Source of the DNA: Alectryocaccobium sp964389285
GTDB lineage: Bacteria; Bacillota; Clostridia; Lachnospirales; Lachnospiraceae
NCBI GenBank assembly: GCA_964389285.1
Contig: CAYMCZ010000008.1
Location: forward strand, 1-64,000
Direction of reading: 5' to 3'
Length of the DNA: 64,000 nt
The notes under the pieces were generated by a model. That model did not search any database. It had not been told where the DNA came from and saw nothing but the letters and a program-made list of their open reading frames with translations. Below are positions 27,466 to 40,500 of the stretch, in pieces (positions within the stretch are counted from its first letter, which is position 1; each line of letters opens with the position of its first letter). The translations under genes were made by a program, and so were the position numbers.

Positions 27466-28026
27466 CTATTGAATTATCCCGAACTGATCACCGGGACTGT
27501 ATCTGAGCCATAATTTCCCCTTTATCTGGCGCTTTTCCACAAGCCCTATTTCCAGATGTCTGCTGTCTTCGCTTTCGTTTCTGTTGTCTCCCAGAACAAA
27601 ATATTCATCTTTTCCGACAATCACCGGTATATCCGCGACTCCCGGATTCTCTATCAGCGGAAAATCCTCCTGATACGGTTCTTCGTTTATATATACCTTA
27701 CCTTCTTTTATCTGAATTGTTTCTCCGGGCAGGCCGATAACTCTTTTAACTCTGTAAATACCCTCTCCGTCATGCATTTCAAACGCAATGATGTCGCCCC
27801 TGTCAGGCTCGGATATGGCGTACGCCGCCTTATTCAGCAAAACCCTGCTGCCGGAAACAAGCGTCGGCTCCATGGAACTTTCGGTCACAACCACCCTCTG
27901 TCCGAAGCAAAACGCACACAAAAAGCCCAAAAATACAAAAACAGCTATCTGTAAGGTCAGCTTTATTATTTTCCTGAGCCTTGTCTGCCAGTGATATTCT
28001 CTTATGAATTTTGACTGGGAATCCAC
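27466..28026 (-). CDS. lepB: Type I signal peptidase
   Basis: About 186 residues. One N-terminal membrane segment (LTLQIAVFVFLGFLCAFCFG), then catalytic Ser in SSMEPTL, catalytic Lys in YRVKRVIGLPGE and box E GDNRNESEDSR. The GTG at 28026 is chosen because AGAGAGG lies 8 bases upstream; the TTG at 28047 has no site. It cleaves signal peptides such as those of the two large adhesins in this window. A stable hairpin separates it from rplS. Confidence 0.93.
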   Translation of the reverse strand: MDSQSKFIREYHWQTRLRKIIKLTLQIAVFVFLGFLCAFCFGQRVVVTESSMEPTLVSGSRVLLNKAAYAISEPDRGDIIAFEMHDGEGIYRVKRVIGLPGETIQIKEGKVYINEEPYQEDFPLIENPGVADIPVIVGKDEYFVLGDNRNESEDSRHLEIGLVEKRQIKGKLWLRYSPGDQFGIIQ

Positions 28027-28056
28027 TATTGTTACCTCTCTTAACAAAGGACAGTA

Positions 28057-28080
28057 AAGGCTCCTGAAATCAGGAGCCTT
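28057..28080 (-). terminator. Intra-operon hairpin between rplS and lepB
   Basis: Perfect 10-pair stem AAGGCTCCTG / CAGGAGCCTT with an AAAT loop, 4 bases after the rplS stop. Only TTT follows on the minus strand, so it probably reduces rather than ends transcription into lepB, or protects the rplS mRNA end. Confidence 0.6.
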
Positions 28081-28084
28081 GGAT

Positions 28085-28432
28085 TTAACGAATCAGTTCT
28101 TTTACTTTAGCTGCTTTTCCTACTCTGTCGCGCAGGTAGAACAGTTTGGCACGTCTTACTTTACCCTGGCGTACAACTTCGACTTTCTCGACATGCGGAG
28201 AATGAAGCGGCCATGTCTTTTCCACACCGACTCCGTTTGAGGTTTTACGAACCGTAAATGTTTCTCTGCAGCTTCCGCCCTGTTTTTTGATGACGATTCC
28301 TTCGAAAACCTGGATCCTCTCGCGATTGCCCTCTTTTATTAAAGCGTGAACTCTTACCGTATCGCCGACTTTAAAAGAAGGTGCTTCGGCCTTGATCTCT
28401 CCGGCCTCGATGCTTTTGATGATTTCGTTCAT
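28085..28432 (-). CDS. rplS: 50S ribosomal protein L19
   Basis: 115 residues with the L19 signature blocks PSFKVGDTVRVHALIKEGNRERIQ (KOW-like), FEGIVIKKQGG, FTVRKTSNGVGVEKTWPLHSPHVEKVEV and RRAKLFYLRDRVGKAAKVKE. Start ATG behind AGGAGAG. First gene of its unit, preceded by a consensus promoter and a leader of about 100 bases. Confidence 0.98.
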   Translation of the reverse strand: MNEIIKSIEAGEIKAEAPSFKVGDTVRVHALIKEGNRERIQVFEGIVIKKQGGSCRETFTVRKTSNGVGVEKTWPLHSPHVEKVEVVRQGKVRRAKLFYLRDRVGKAAKVKELIR

Positions 28433-28536
28433 TTTATCTCTCCTATCCGTGTTAATATCTCAAACACTTTTAATATTTGGATGTTCTTAACACCGATAAA
28501 CGTGCCAGCGGACCATCTTTTTTTTACAGCTTTTAA

Positions 28537-28565
28537 ATATTACTACAAAAGCATTTGGTATGCAA
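28537..28565 (-). promoter_or_regulatory. Promoter of the rplS unit
   Basis: Minus-strand TTGCAT (28560..28565), 17 bases, TAATAT (28537..28542). It lies about 105 bases upstream of the rplS start and 29 bases downstream of the giant adhesin stop; no terminator was seen between the adhesin and this promoter. Confidence 0.65.
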
Positions 28566-28593
28566 GTTTTTTTTAAGATTGTTTTACCTGCCT

Positions 28594-31500
28594 TTAAGAA
28601 CGCCTTTTCGATAAATAAGACATGGTTATCTTAACTGCTATTCCCGCTGCCGCGATCAAGATAACCAACAACCCTGTCGGCATAAATACTTCCGTGGGAA
28701 TTGCCCCTTCAAGGGTGTTCTTCACCTCGATCCGGCTGTCTTTCTCGGCCGAACCGGTAAATACGTTGCTCCTTACTACGGCTTCTGCATCCCTTTGCAT
28801 CGTAGTATTGTAATGGCCGTTGCTCTCGGTAATGATATATTCGGTGCCGTAAAGGAGCTCCACGGCTGTTGTGCCGTCATGACCGAGCTTAAAGCTGTAT
28901 CTCTGCTTCCCTTCGACAACGCCTTCATCCTTCCAGCCGTCCGGAAGCTCTATGATCCTTCCGCTGACCACGTCAAAGGTAAAGTCGAACACATCCTCTT
29001 TGTTGCCCATGCTGCCGTCGATCGTCTTATGTATCTCAAGCATATCCCACGCAAGGTTCGTAAATGTCCTGGCACCGGGCTCCGGGTAATTGACAGTCGC
29101 AGTCATCTCTCCGCTTCCGTTGTCCTCGACATGGACATCGACTTCCACATCGTGAATATCATAATCGGCGTGCTCTGTTCCCTGCACTTCCCTTACATAA
29201 TATGTGTAATCCTGTCCGTCGTCCTCAGCGGAATAATCAAGTGCAAAGCTGACATTTCCGTCTGCCCCGGCATATGCCTCAGCAAGAACCACGCCGTTCT
29301 CGTCTGTCAGTTCAAACAGATATGTTCCACCTGTCAGTTCCCTTCCGAGCAGGACCTTGGTTACGCTTATCGAAGCGCTGCCGGAAGTAGAGTAGGTGTT
29401 TTCCGCCGTTGCGAAGGCTTCTTCTCCCGCGACAATCACACCCTCAAGCCCTGTGGAGTCTGTGAGCTCAAAGCCGGGCGCCACGGCTTCTTCCAGTACA
29501 TACCGGGCATTGTGGGGAAGTCCCGTGATCCGGATATTCTCACCGCCTTTAAGGCTTACGGTATCCCCGCTCTTTATCGTCCCCAGATCCTGATCGAAGT
29601 TTTCCGTACGTGTGGTATGCACTATTATCTCACCCGGACGCGCAAGCTTCGATGACGGGATGCTCAGGATATTTCCGTTCCCTTCAAATGAAGCATACTC
29701 CTCGGCAGGATCCGTGGAGTTAAACGTCTTGCCTTCGCTTACATAATTATTATAATTGATGAACTTGGCTTCGGCATTTTCCGCAAGGCTGTACCATCCG
29801 TCCTCGGAATAGACTTCCGAATATTCGGATGTTGTCACTGAATTCATCAGGGCGGGGATAACGACCACCGTCATATAGCTGTTTGAGGACGATTTCGGAT
29901 TTCCCGACCCGGAATAATTCAGTCCGACATACAGGGTCTGCTGTCCTGTCTCTTCATCCGTTACGATATCGTATACGGCATTTGGCATCACTTTTGAAGA
30001 ATCCGACCATGGCGGATTCCTCAGATACATGCCAGTGGAAACATCCGGGGCCACTATCGCATCCCTGTTAAAGAACCCAATGGACTCGCTCTCATCTATG
30101 GTTACTCCGGGAGAGAGGGGTATCCTGATATAAACAGGCACATTCTCTTTGTTTCCGTTCACCACATAAGCCAGCCTCAGCTTGCCTTCGCTGTACGTCG
30201 ACGCCGGAGGAGTTGTTTGCAGGCTGTGATCCACATATCCGGTCATATCCGTTGCCGGATCGGCGGTGCTTTGCGTCCTTGTCCATTCGGCAACGGAATA
30301 TCCGCTGTTTGTCGTGCCCGTTCTGTTGAAATTGTGCTGATACGCGTTCGACTTATCTCCGTCGCCTAATTTATCGGTAATGGCTGACACGCCGGAACGA
30401 GGAGTCGCAGCGGTATCTCCTGTTGCCTTTCTTGTCCTTTCAAAGCTTGTCGGAGCAGTAACCACGGTCTCGTATTCGGTCTCCTCTATGAAAGGTTGGT
30501 TCTCGTTTCTCTTGAGCACCTGATACTCGCCGGTAAGCTCGTTTCCTTCCCCGTCATAAAGCCTTACGGTGAAGTTAAATACCGCGTCTTTCGCCTTTTC
30601 GGTCGCATTTACCAGCTCTTTCGTCAAACGGAGATCTCCCGTGCTCATCCGGTTCGTGAACAGACGGTCTTCTCCCTCATAGATAACGGCCGCCTCAAGA
30701 ATGCCTCCGCCGGCATCCTCAACCTCTATCGTTACGTTCTTCACGGCTTCCGTATCATATATGATTTGCGGGTCGCTTCCACCGATTTCAACAACCTGAT
30801 AATGATATGTGCCGGGCTCGGTAAAGCTAATATCGCTGAATCTTACGGGCGCTTTCAGATACCAGGGATTGTCGATATATTCATCCTCTCCCTGACCGGG
30901 TATCTTTTCGTTCTGGTCGGGAGCTCCGTTCTCGGCAGTCTCAAGCTCGGAGACGGTCTCAAGGTTTTCTCCGGTAAGTTCGAAGAGCTTAAAGCTGAAC
31001 TGACCGACCTGCGGCGTTCCGCCGACAAGGTCTTTATATACCGTAACGGCCGCACTTCCGACCCCTTCGTACCGGTTTTTCGCTTTGGCTTTGGATATGC
31101 CGTTCGCGAGTATCGTTCCTTCGGCGCCCTCGATATCCCCGTCCTGCGTCCATCCCGCGGGAAGACCGACCTCTTCGATCGTATACTTCGTGCCGGCGGG
31201 AAGATCCGGGAATACTATGGTCTCACCTGCCTTGGCCGTGACGTATATCTCGCCCTGCGTCGGCTTCACGGGAGTCACCCCGTTCCCGCTCCACTGCGCG
31301 TAAAGGGTGATGGTCTCGCCGTCGGTCTGCGGCGTCAGCGCTATTCTCTGTTTATCCGTATATTTTGTGCCGTTTCCGTCAGCATCTGTGTTCCAGCCGG
31401 TGAAGATCTCGCCGCTTTTACTGTAAACATTGGCTTTAATCTCATTCGATATTCCCCATACCATAGTCTGTTCGGTCATCTGGCCGCTGGTAGCTCCGTT

Positions 31501-34500
31501 GCCGTCGAACTCAATCTTATATGTCATGCAGTCGTAGTAATATTTTATTACTGTAATATCACCAAGGCTGAGTGTCACCGTCTGCGGCTCAGGGGTTACA
31601 AAACCCGGATAGTCATTAACCGGCGGAGTGACCTCGATATCCCTGCCTTCATAGGGGATCATTTCCGTGCTGCTGTCCGTAAGGTTATATCCGCTTAGAT
31701 TGGAGTTCTGCTGGTAATGCTCCACCTTATATTTAAGGAATGATCCTTCATCGAGCCATTGAGCGTAAAGGGTCAGGGGCACATGCAGGCGGGTAATGCC
31801 TGTTACCGTCTCTCCCGGCTCATATATATCGCTCTCCCCGTTCTTGTCGGTGCTCCAACCGATCAGTATATAGCCCGGTCTCGTGGTGGTAGTGCTGTCA
31901 GGCATTGTGATATCGGGCAGCGTACCATCTGTAGTCGTCACATCTCCTGCAGTGGTAAATCCGCCGTTGGCATCAAAGTATGTATTACTTACAGACTCAT
32001 CCATCTCCCAGACCCATGTTCCGGCCATGTCAGAGGTAAAACCTTCTCTTAATTCAGCAGATGTATATGGTCCGTAAACTTCATCCTCCCTGATCCACTT
32101 GCCTTTATAATATCCATCATTGGGTGGAGTGGGCAGGGTGATAAGATACTTGTAATTATCAAGATTGACATAGGTGTGATAATAAAACCTCAGACGGTTG
32201 ATTGAAAATATGTTTGGCAGGGGCCCAAGAGTGATCTTCCTTAAGGAAGTGCAACCCTCTACGATTCCGCAAAAAGGTGCACTAAAATTGTACCACAAGT
32301 TTAAAGTGATATTTGAGGTATTCATCCAGCTAAGATCAAGCTCCCTCAAGCTGCTGCATCCATAAAACATACACTCTACATCCTGAAGACTCTCAGAACT
32401 GAAACTGCTTAAATCTATACTTTCCAAGCTACTGCAATTTTTAAACATCCTGTCCATTGAAACAATGTTAGATGTATTAAATCCGCTGATATTACATGAA
32501 GTCATACTTGTACATCCATCAAACATACACCAATAATTAGTTACATTTGAAGTGTCCAGACAACTTAAATCTACGCTTTTCAAGGACGGACATAGTCTAA
32601 ACATTGTTTCGAAGTCTGTGCACTGAGATGTATCTAATCCACTTAAATCGACTTCCTCAAGATTTGAAAGTCCCGCAAAGAACGTGCCTCCGTTTTGAGG
32701 CGCAATAACGTGTTCAGTAATTACTACTTTTTTAATCGCATTTTTATAGCTATCATTGGCCAGCCATCCGTTCTTGCTCGAATTCCCATAATTAAACTGT
32801 TCCAAGGTTCCTTCATGTACCGTCAGAACTCCGTCCGAGTCGATCTCCCATCTGCAGGTGCCATGCGTGCCCGAATAGACTACGCTGGCCGTTCTGAGCG
32901 TTGGCGTTGAAGCTTCGGCTGAGTCAAAGCTGGCGTCTTTAGCATATGCGGATGCTGCTCGCTCACTTTCTTTTTCCTGTTCGGAATACTCTTCTTTGCT
33001 CTGCGCCCTGCTGCGGCTTTCCGGGATCACTTTGCCGTCTTCATCTTCGCGGTAATAATAGTAGTCGCCGCCTTCCACAAGTGTTCCGTTCTCGTTGTAG
33101 AGGGTCACTTTGAAGGTGAAAAGGTCGTCCTTGTTCGCTTCGGTGACTCCTTCCCCTTCCTTTTTGATCTTAAGGACTCCCGGGCGCGTGGTGTTGGAGA
33201 ACGTCATCGCGCTTTCGCTTGTCACGGCGGTAAGGTTTCCCTCCCCGTCGTCGGTGACGGTTACGGTTATTAATTCCGTGTGGGTGTCATAGTCTATAGT
33301 ATCCGAAGCACCCGTCACCTCCCTGACGGTATAGGTATGAACGCCGGGTGAATCATACACTATCGGATCGAACTGGATGAAGCCTCCGTCAAGCGTCGTT
33401 TTCGTCTGGATCACGCTGCCGTTTTCAACCAGTTCGATTTCAAACGCGCCGGCCTCCGCAGGCTGGTTGTCAAGAAGCTTTACTCCCGTGAACTGGGCTG
33501 TCGTCGTTCCCGGCTGGTATTTGTTGGTAAATGCTGCATACACAGTCTCAAGCGCATTGATCGTGCCGGAGGCGTTTACCGTTTCCACGAGAACCCAACC
33601 ATCCGGAGTTTCCTCATAGATCTGATATGCCGTACCTGCGGGGATGCCGTCGATATTCGCTGCCTCTCCGCCCTTTAATGTGATTTCGAATTCGCCGTTT
33701 ACAATATCTATCGGAGTTCCGGTTTGCCTGAGAGAGCTTCTTGTTGAATCAGCATCAAAAGGATCAATGGAAAAACTGCTTCTGTTTTCGTATCCGGCAT
33801 CTGATGAACTGTCGGCATTGTTATCGGAATTACTATTCCGTTTTAATGTAAAACATGGGCAAATACCAATGTCGAAAAAGCTGTAATAGCACATGATGCT
33901 CCCATCATAATACGTGTTCTCTCCATTTCCGGATCCAGCACGGTATATAGACCGGAACCAATATCTTTCGCTATTTCCGGAAATGCCATATCCTACGACT
34001 CCCGGAGATGCCTGCTGAACCTTATTTATATATCCGGCATTCATTTTTGCTGTAAAATACGGATACGGACTCCCTTCCTGGGGATGCGAATACTTTGGTT
34101 CATACCAATAAGAATCAAAGCTTGACATAGGCCAGATCTCATTAACCGATAAAAGCCATAACTTATCATAGCTTCTTTTCAAGTTGCTGTACGTCATACT
34201 GTCCCATACACTGTCATAAAGGGTTTTTCTTTTTCCGATAGCATTCTGCAATTCGACAGGAAATGCCTTTATAAGAGTATCTTCGTTAATATAGCTCTCA
34301 ACATCCGGCGATACGTTCTCCGCTTCTGTACAATAACCCGAAACGCTTGACCTAAGTGTAAGGCTGTCATAACCGTTAAGCATCGCCCTGGTTCTTGAAG
34401 CTCCCCATCCGCCATAGTTCGTTCCATAGTTCGGATTACCACTGTAGCTCAGCGGATTTCTTCTTCTGGCGTCTTCCGCCAGTTCAGTTAACAATACCGA

Positions 34501-37500
34501 TACTCCATCCCCTGTCAGAGCTGCGTATTCATCGTCCGTACATGTGCCTTTCAGCAATTCGGGAATATCCAAATAAACAGAATGGGTACATCCCTCAGAA
34601 ATGCATTGTTCATACACATAAGGATCATAATTGTTCCATTCGATAATAACGCTCCAGTCATCTTCGTGCAGACATCTGTGTTCGTTGCCTGATTCAGTCA
34701 GCCCTGAGGGCGTATGAGCTTTAAATGCATTAGTATAGTTTTCCCCATAAGCAGGACCAAAAGTCAGTCCTCCCTGCTGTGCTGCAACCATGTCACTGCT
34801 GGCTGTCATGCTGGTGTTCACCAGATTGTCATTTTCGGCGACCATATCAATGCCAATGCCATATAACGAAACGGCATAACGAGCTAAAGGCAGCGCATCC
34901 CATTTCGCGTAAACGGTTTTGTTTCCCGTTATCTCTGTTTCAGGCGTATAGATCTCTCCATCCGGCTCCACGGTCCAACCGCCGAAAGAGTATCCGTTTC
35001 TGACAGGATCAGGTACATCGGGATCATCATTTTCATATTTTTCTGTCTGTCCATTCCATGTATAGCTAACGGAGTTCTCTGTCCAGCTCTCATCCGTGCC
35101 GAAATGACCGCCATTTGCGTCAAATGTCACTTCCTGATACCGGGGCGTGTGTGCCTGCTCCAATTCATATTCGAGCTCGAGACCGTCAACATCAGGTCCG
35201 ATAAGCTTGATTTTGAATTTGAATTCTTGACCGTCTCCAGGATCATCCTCGGTGTATTTGCTGAGATTAAGCGAGCCGGGCTTTAAGGTGTTCCTGAACA
35301 CAGGCAGTTCGCCCTCGTCGTCGCTGATCTCATACCTGTATTCCGTATGTTTCACCTTCATTGGATAAGTGGAATACAGCCGATGGTTTACAGGCAAAAA
35401 GGAGATATTATCAGGGCAGCCTGCAAGGCTTAGGAATTGTTGGTCGTTACCGATAATGTAATTATGCCAATCCCCATCTTCTGCAACCCTCATAAGTCTG
35501 GTCCAGCCATAGTTTTCAAAGAAATAGACGACTCCGCCTGTTCCGTATTCATTATTTCTCAGTCTGTTTCCGTTGGAAAGGACCAGTGCTTCCTCGATCT
35601 GAGCTACAACCTTAACGTAATCTGCGAGAGTCTCAACAGCAGTATCTTCGATAAGGGTGTATGCCTCACCATTATAAATGTATTCATCCGTTTCGGAGTC
35701 ATAATAGACTGCCGGAGGGAAATAGGCGTTACTAAAAAGTTTTTTCAATTCGATCGGAGTGTCAAGATAGATCTCTTCCGCCGTAATCAGACCGGGATCA
35801 TCCGGGCTGTCTCCCGTAAACCCGAAACTGAATCCGTCAAGATCATTAGCATCTATATCTTTTACAAATCCATAGGGAAGGTCTTTTTTTGCATATCTGA
35901 TGGAATAAGTTTTCTCTTCCGGCACTATATTCACATTCTTCGGGCTCTGCGTGAATCCGAGCGTTCCGTTGCCGTAGTCCACCACATAGACCGAGTAACC
36001 GTAGACGCTTTCATCGTAATTGACCGTCGCGTCTGTGCCTTTCTTCTCTCTTATGGCGTATTTATAGGTCTTTCCGGCATCCTGCTCGGTAAATTTAAGC
36101 GCATTAAATACAACGCTGCCGTCGGCGGTGTTGACCGCAGTATCGATAACGTTTCCTTCTTCATCCAGCAGCTCGAATGTGAACTCGCCGTCCGTAAGGT
36201 CTCTTGCCTCAAGCACCTTCCATGCCCGAAGGGTGGTCTCTCCAGACGCTTCGTATCTGTTGCTGAATTCTATTCCGGTCACGACTTCCCAGCCTTCCTG
36301 TGCGGGAGGAGCGGGATCCTCGTCAAGATACCAGGTTCCGGAAGCGTCATACGGAACCGCCGGATTTTGTGTGCTCTTAAGTATCCAGCGTTCGATCGTC
36401 ATCGTGCCGTTCCCGTTGTCGCGGGGCGCGGCAAGCACGGTGTATTCGGTGGTGTCATAGGTATAGCCGGCCTTTTGCTGATCAGTCTCTTTTACCGTAT
36501 ATACAAACAGCTGAGCGTCGTCCGCGTCCGTGTAATTGAACTGGCCGAAGTTGAATTTTGCCCTGTGCAGAAGTGCCTCGGGATCTGATTCGTACGGCAT
36601 CTGGTTCGTGGAAACTTTTATCGCTTTGCCGCTGTCATCATACACCTCGGCACGGAAAAAGTATCTTCTGAGCTCCTGACTGCCGGTAAGCTCTTTGTCG
36701 GCCTGCAGAGACATTGTCCCTCGCGAAGAGTAAGTGTTTGTGAACACGGCCTGCGACACCCTGTCCGCCCTGATCTTTCCGCTTGTGCCGCTCTGCGCCG
36801 TATTGGTAAAGCCGGGAATCGGGCTCTCGGTCACTGTATAATTCGCGCCGGACGGGATGTCATATATCAGGATCTTTTCATCGGAGAAAATTTGGAATGT
36901 ATCTCCGTTTCCGGCTTCCCCTTCGGAAATAATCTGAGTCTCATCCTCGGCTTTTACTATCCTGAAGGCATATTTTTTGACATAAGGTTCACCATTGTCG
37001 TCTTTCAGCGACAGCGTAAAGCTGAAGCTGTTGTCAAGAGCCTTGTCTGTAGCATTTCTGACCTCTTTTTCTATACTGAGATCGCCGTAGGGGTAGTATA
37101 TATTCGTGATCGTGTTGGTATCATCGTCCACCGTCCTGTAGAAATCCGTCGGCACCACGGTCTCGTCCACGGTATATACATACGGTGTGCCGTGATCGTG
37201 ATACTTAAGAACTCCGTTGAACGAACCCTTCCAGCTTCCGTCAAGCCCGGCCCTTATTGTCCTGTTCAGACCGGTATAAACATCGTCACGGAAAAGACGC
37301 ACGTTCACCGAATCCGGAATGTTTGCCTCCCAGCCCGGATCTTCATTGCTTGTCCATTCTTTTGAAAACGGTACGTTTATCGTCTCCGGAATATGCTTGT
37401 TCGTGATATAGATGGTAGTACCCTGAATCCTCGAGGTCGAGGTGTATCCCGAAACCTCGGTCTCCCTGATACTGTAATCATATTTTATACCGTCATCATC

Positions 37501-40500
37501 ATACAGGATCACATGCTCGAAACTTCCCTGCCAGTCGGCCTCGGCATAGATGTCTGTTTCCTTTCCGACAGACTCGCCGTTCCTTAAAAGCTCCACATGC
37601 ACGCTTTCCGGTCTGAACCCGTCATTGTCATCAAGATCGTCCCAGTTTTTAACGATATCGATATCCGTTCCGATGATTCCGGTCATGGTATAGCCGGAAC
37701 TGTTGTAGGCATGCGAAATCACGGGCGTTTCCAGGTCTTCAAAGGAGGTCGCGTCCATATAAACGCTGTTAAAAGCATGGGCGTTGTTTTTGGGCTGGTC
37801 ATAATCCGTATCGGCAAAGGCATCCGGCTGTGTCTCATAGGTGGGTGCCTGCATATGGATATAGGCAATCAGAGCCTTGCCTTCCGTCAGCTCAAAATCC
37901 GAATCATTTGCCTTTTTGCCGCAGTCTATTGCTATCGCGGTGACCGTGGAAGGATCGTCCGGAAGAGTCGTTGACCATACGGAGGTATCCTGAAGTTTTT
38001 CCCGAACCACGTTTTGTTCGTTGTCGGGATTATATATCTCAGGTGAAAGATCAATATCCGCGACCGTACTGTAATATATTACCGGCTTGCAGCCCATCGC
38101 TTCTATTTCAGATACGTCCACCGATCTGAACGTACCTTTCCATGAAGGAGTTTCGACATAGGTCGCCAAAGCGGAACCCGGCGACAGCAGCGCATTTGCG
38201 GCATCCGCCTCTTCCTGATCCAATATCGCTCCCTGCCGCAGCGAAGTATCTCCCGGATCGGTTATCGTGACCGTCTTATGAGTCTCAAAACTGTCAAGGA
38301 TGATGATATCTTTGGTTACGGTATCCGTAAAGGATGTGGCCGTAAGGCGGTAGGTGTACTTTCCGCCCTCATAGACATTTACGTCGCTTCTGAGTCCGTC
38401 CGACCACTCCTCGTCGCCCATTGCCTGAACGTGCTTCCTTATGGATGAAAGGGCGGAGTAATCCGTTTCCGTTGTGCGGTAATCGTCGCCCGCATAGACG
38501 AATACCGGATCGTTCCTGTCGGGATCCAGATTTGTCATGTATTGCCTTAAGGAAGGTATGACCGCCTGCAGGGAAGCCTTATGGTTCGCTCCGCTCGGCG
38601 CGTCGTTTTCGCCTGTCCAGTAGCGCATGTTTCCGAACACAGGCTCATCCGCCTCATACGCCGCGGTGTTCCTTAAATTTTTAAGGCCCCTGTTCCTGGC
38701 TTCGTCATATGAATATGTGGATTTGAACGTCAGTACATGCTTCCTGCCATAGCCTGTGTCGGGCCATGAGGAGTCACGGTAATGATATGAACCCGGATCT
38801 GCGTCCGTATCCGACGCGCTTTTAAATATCCTGTTTTCGTTCAGTACGGCTTTTACCTTAACGAGCTGCCTTCCCGAGCCATTGTAATTCTCATAAACGT
38901 CTATTGTTTTGATCGTGCCGTCCGTAATCGTAAAACTGCTCTCATCGGCGAACATTCCGGGCGGAAGAAGATCATAGAAAACACCTTCCGCGGAAAACGG
39001 CAGCTGACCGTCCTCGATCGAACTCTCGTAATCCGAAAGCGTCGGCACGTTCGACTGCTGATACAGGGTCAGCGTATTCGTATAGACCAGATTCCTGTTG
39101 CCCCTGTCATTGTAAGTAAATAAAGTCTTTTTTGAAAGATCGACAGCCAGCTTGTAATTCCTGCCGTGAAGATAAGCCGTGGTGTTGTCTGCAGCGGAAT
39201 TAAGCTGCCCGCCTTCACTGTCATATACCGTACAGGAAGCATAATTCACGGAGTTGAGCATGGCGGTATCTGTCTGTGAAAATGCCGATTCAACCCGCGC
39301 CACAACCTGATCCGAAGGCCTTATCACGTAGCTTGCCTCTATATTCGCCGAAACCTTTGCGTCGCGTGAGGGTATCGCTGCCTTAACGGCATAAATGTTC
39401 AGTTCGTCGCTGAAAAGCACATTTCTGCCGCTGACGGTAACCCCTTCCTCCAAAGCAGTCGGAACGCCTGAAGAATCGAAAACGGCATATTTAACCCAGT
39501 CATTACTGCCTTCGGGTTTTCCCCATATCTCTACCGGAATCGCGCCTGTCGGATTCCATGTACCGCTGTCTTCATAGGATCCGGGCCGGGCTCCCTCTTC
39601 GTCAGGGATCCATCCGTAGGTCTCGATACTGCGCAGGGTCACCGATCTGAAAGCATACTCTCCGGCCGAAAGACGTCTTCCCGCGAAGCTTATCTGCTCG
39701 TCTTTCAGCTCGAGTGTCACTTCTCTTTTTCCGTGTTTTGAGGTGTCATTTACATTTGCGCCCTCTTCCACCGTGTAGGGAAGTATCAGGGCGTTCGTGC
39801 TAAGGGAATGACTGATCAGCGAAGAATAGCGTCCGTTAAGCAAATGCTGCAGATCTCTGTCAGATGTGGCTTTCTGCTGATAATTCGTATGGTTAAGCCC
39901 TGATTTTGTAAAAGACAGCTTCGGATCACTGCTGTAATAATATGATTCATTATATTTGTTTGTGAATGTCCAGGTATGGGTCGCCGGGTCATAAACCCTG
40001 CTTTGCTGGGTATAACTCCATCTTTTCGTCCTTGAGGAACCGTCGGAGAAATATTCCGTCGGTTCAGATCCTCCGGGAAGGGACGACTCATAAGCCTGAT
40101 ATTCAGATATGGAGCCGTCATCGGCCCATGAAAATGACCAGTTGTTGGATTTGTTCAGATATCCTGAAGCAACTCTTTTGTTCGTGGTAGTATTCTGTAT
40201 CCAGACACTGACGCCCGACGGTCTTCTCCCCGCCGCGTTATTATTGTCATTCCAGACTTTCTTTATCTTCCATTCGATGGGCTTTTTGAAACTGACGGAT
40301 GCGCTGGCGGTTTTTTCGGAATCTTCATTGTCATCCGTTCCGACAACTTTTATGGTCTGTGAATTATGAAGTGTATATGTGGCGCCTTCTTCTTCGAATT
40401 GGTCTTTCGGATATGCGGTCCAGATATAAGCCGTGTTGTCTTTATCGTTCCAGCCGTTTTCGAGCAGATTCGCCGTGACCGTCTTTCCGTCAGCAGAGGG

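Noticed and set aside
30496..31698. A 400-codon plus-strand frame within the giant surface protein gene
   Set aside because: Shadow of the minus-strand gene, without ribosome site or recognisable domain.
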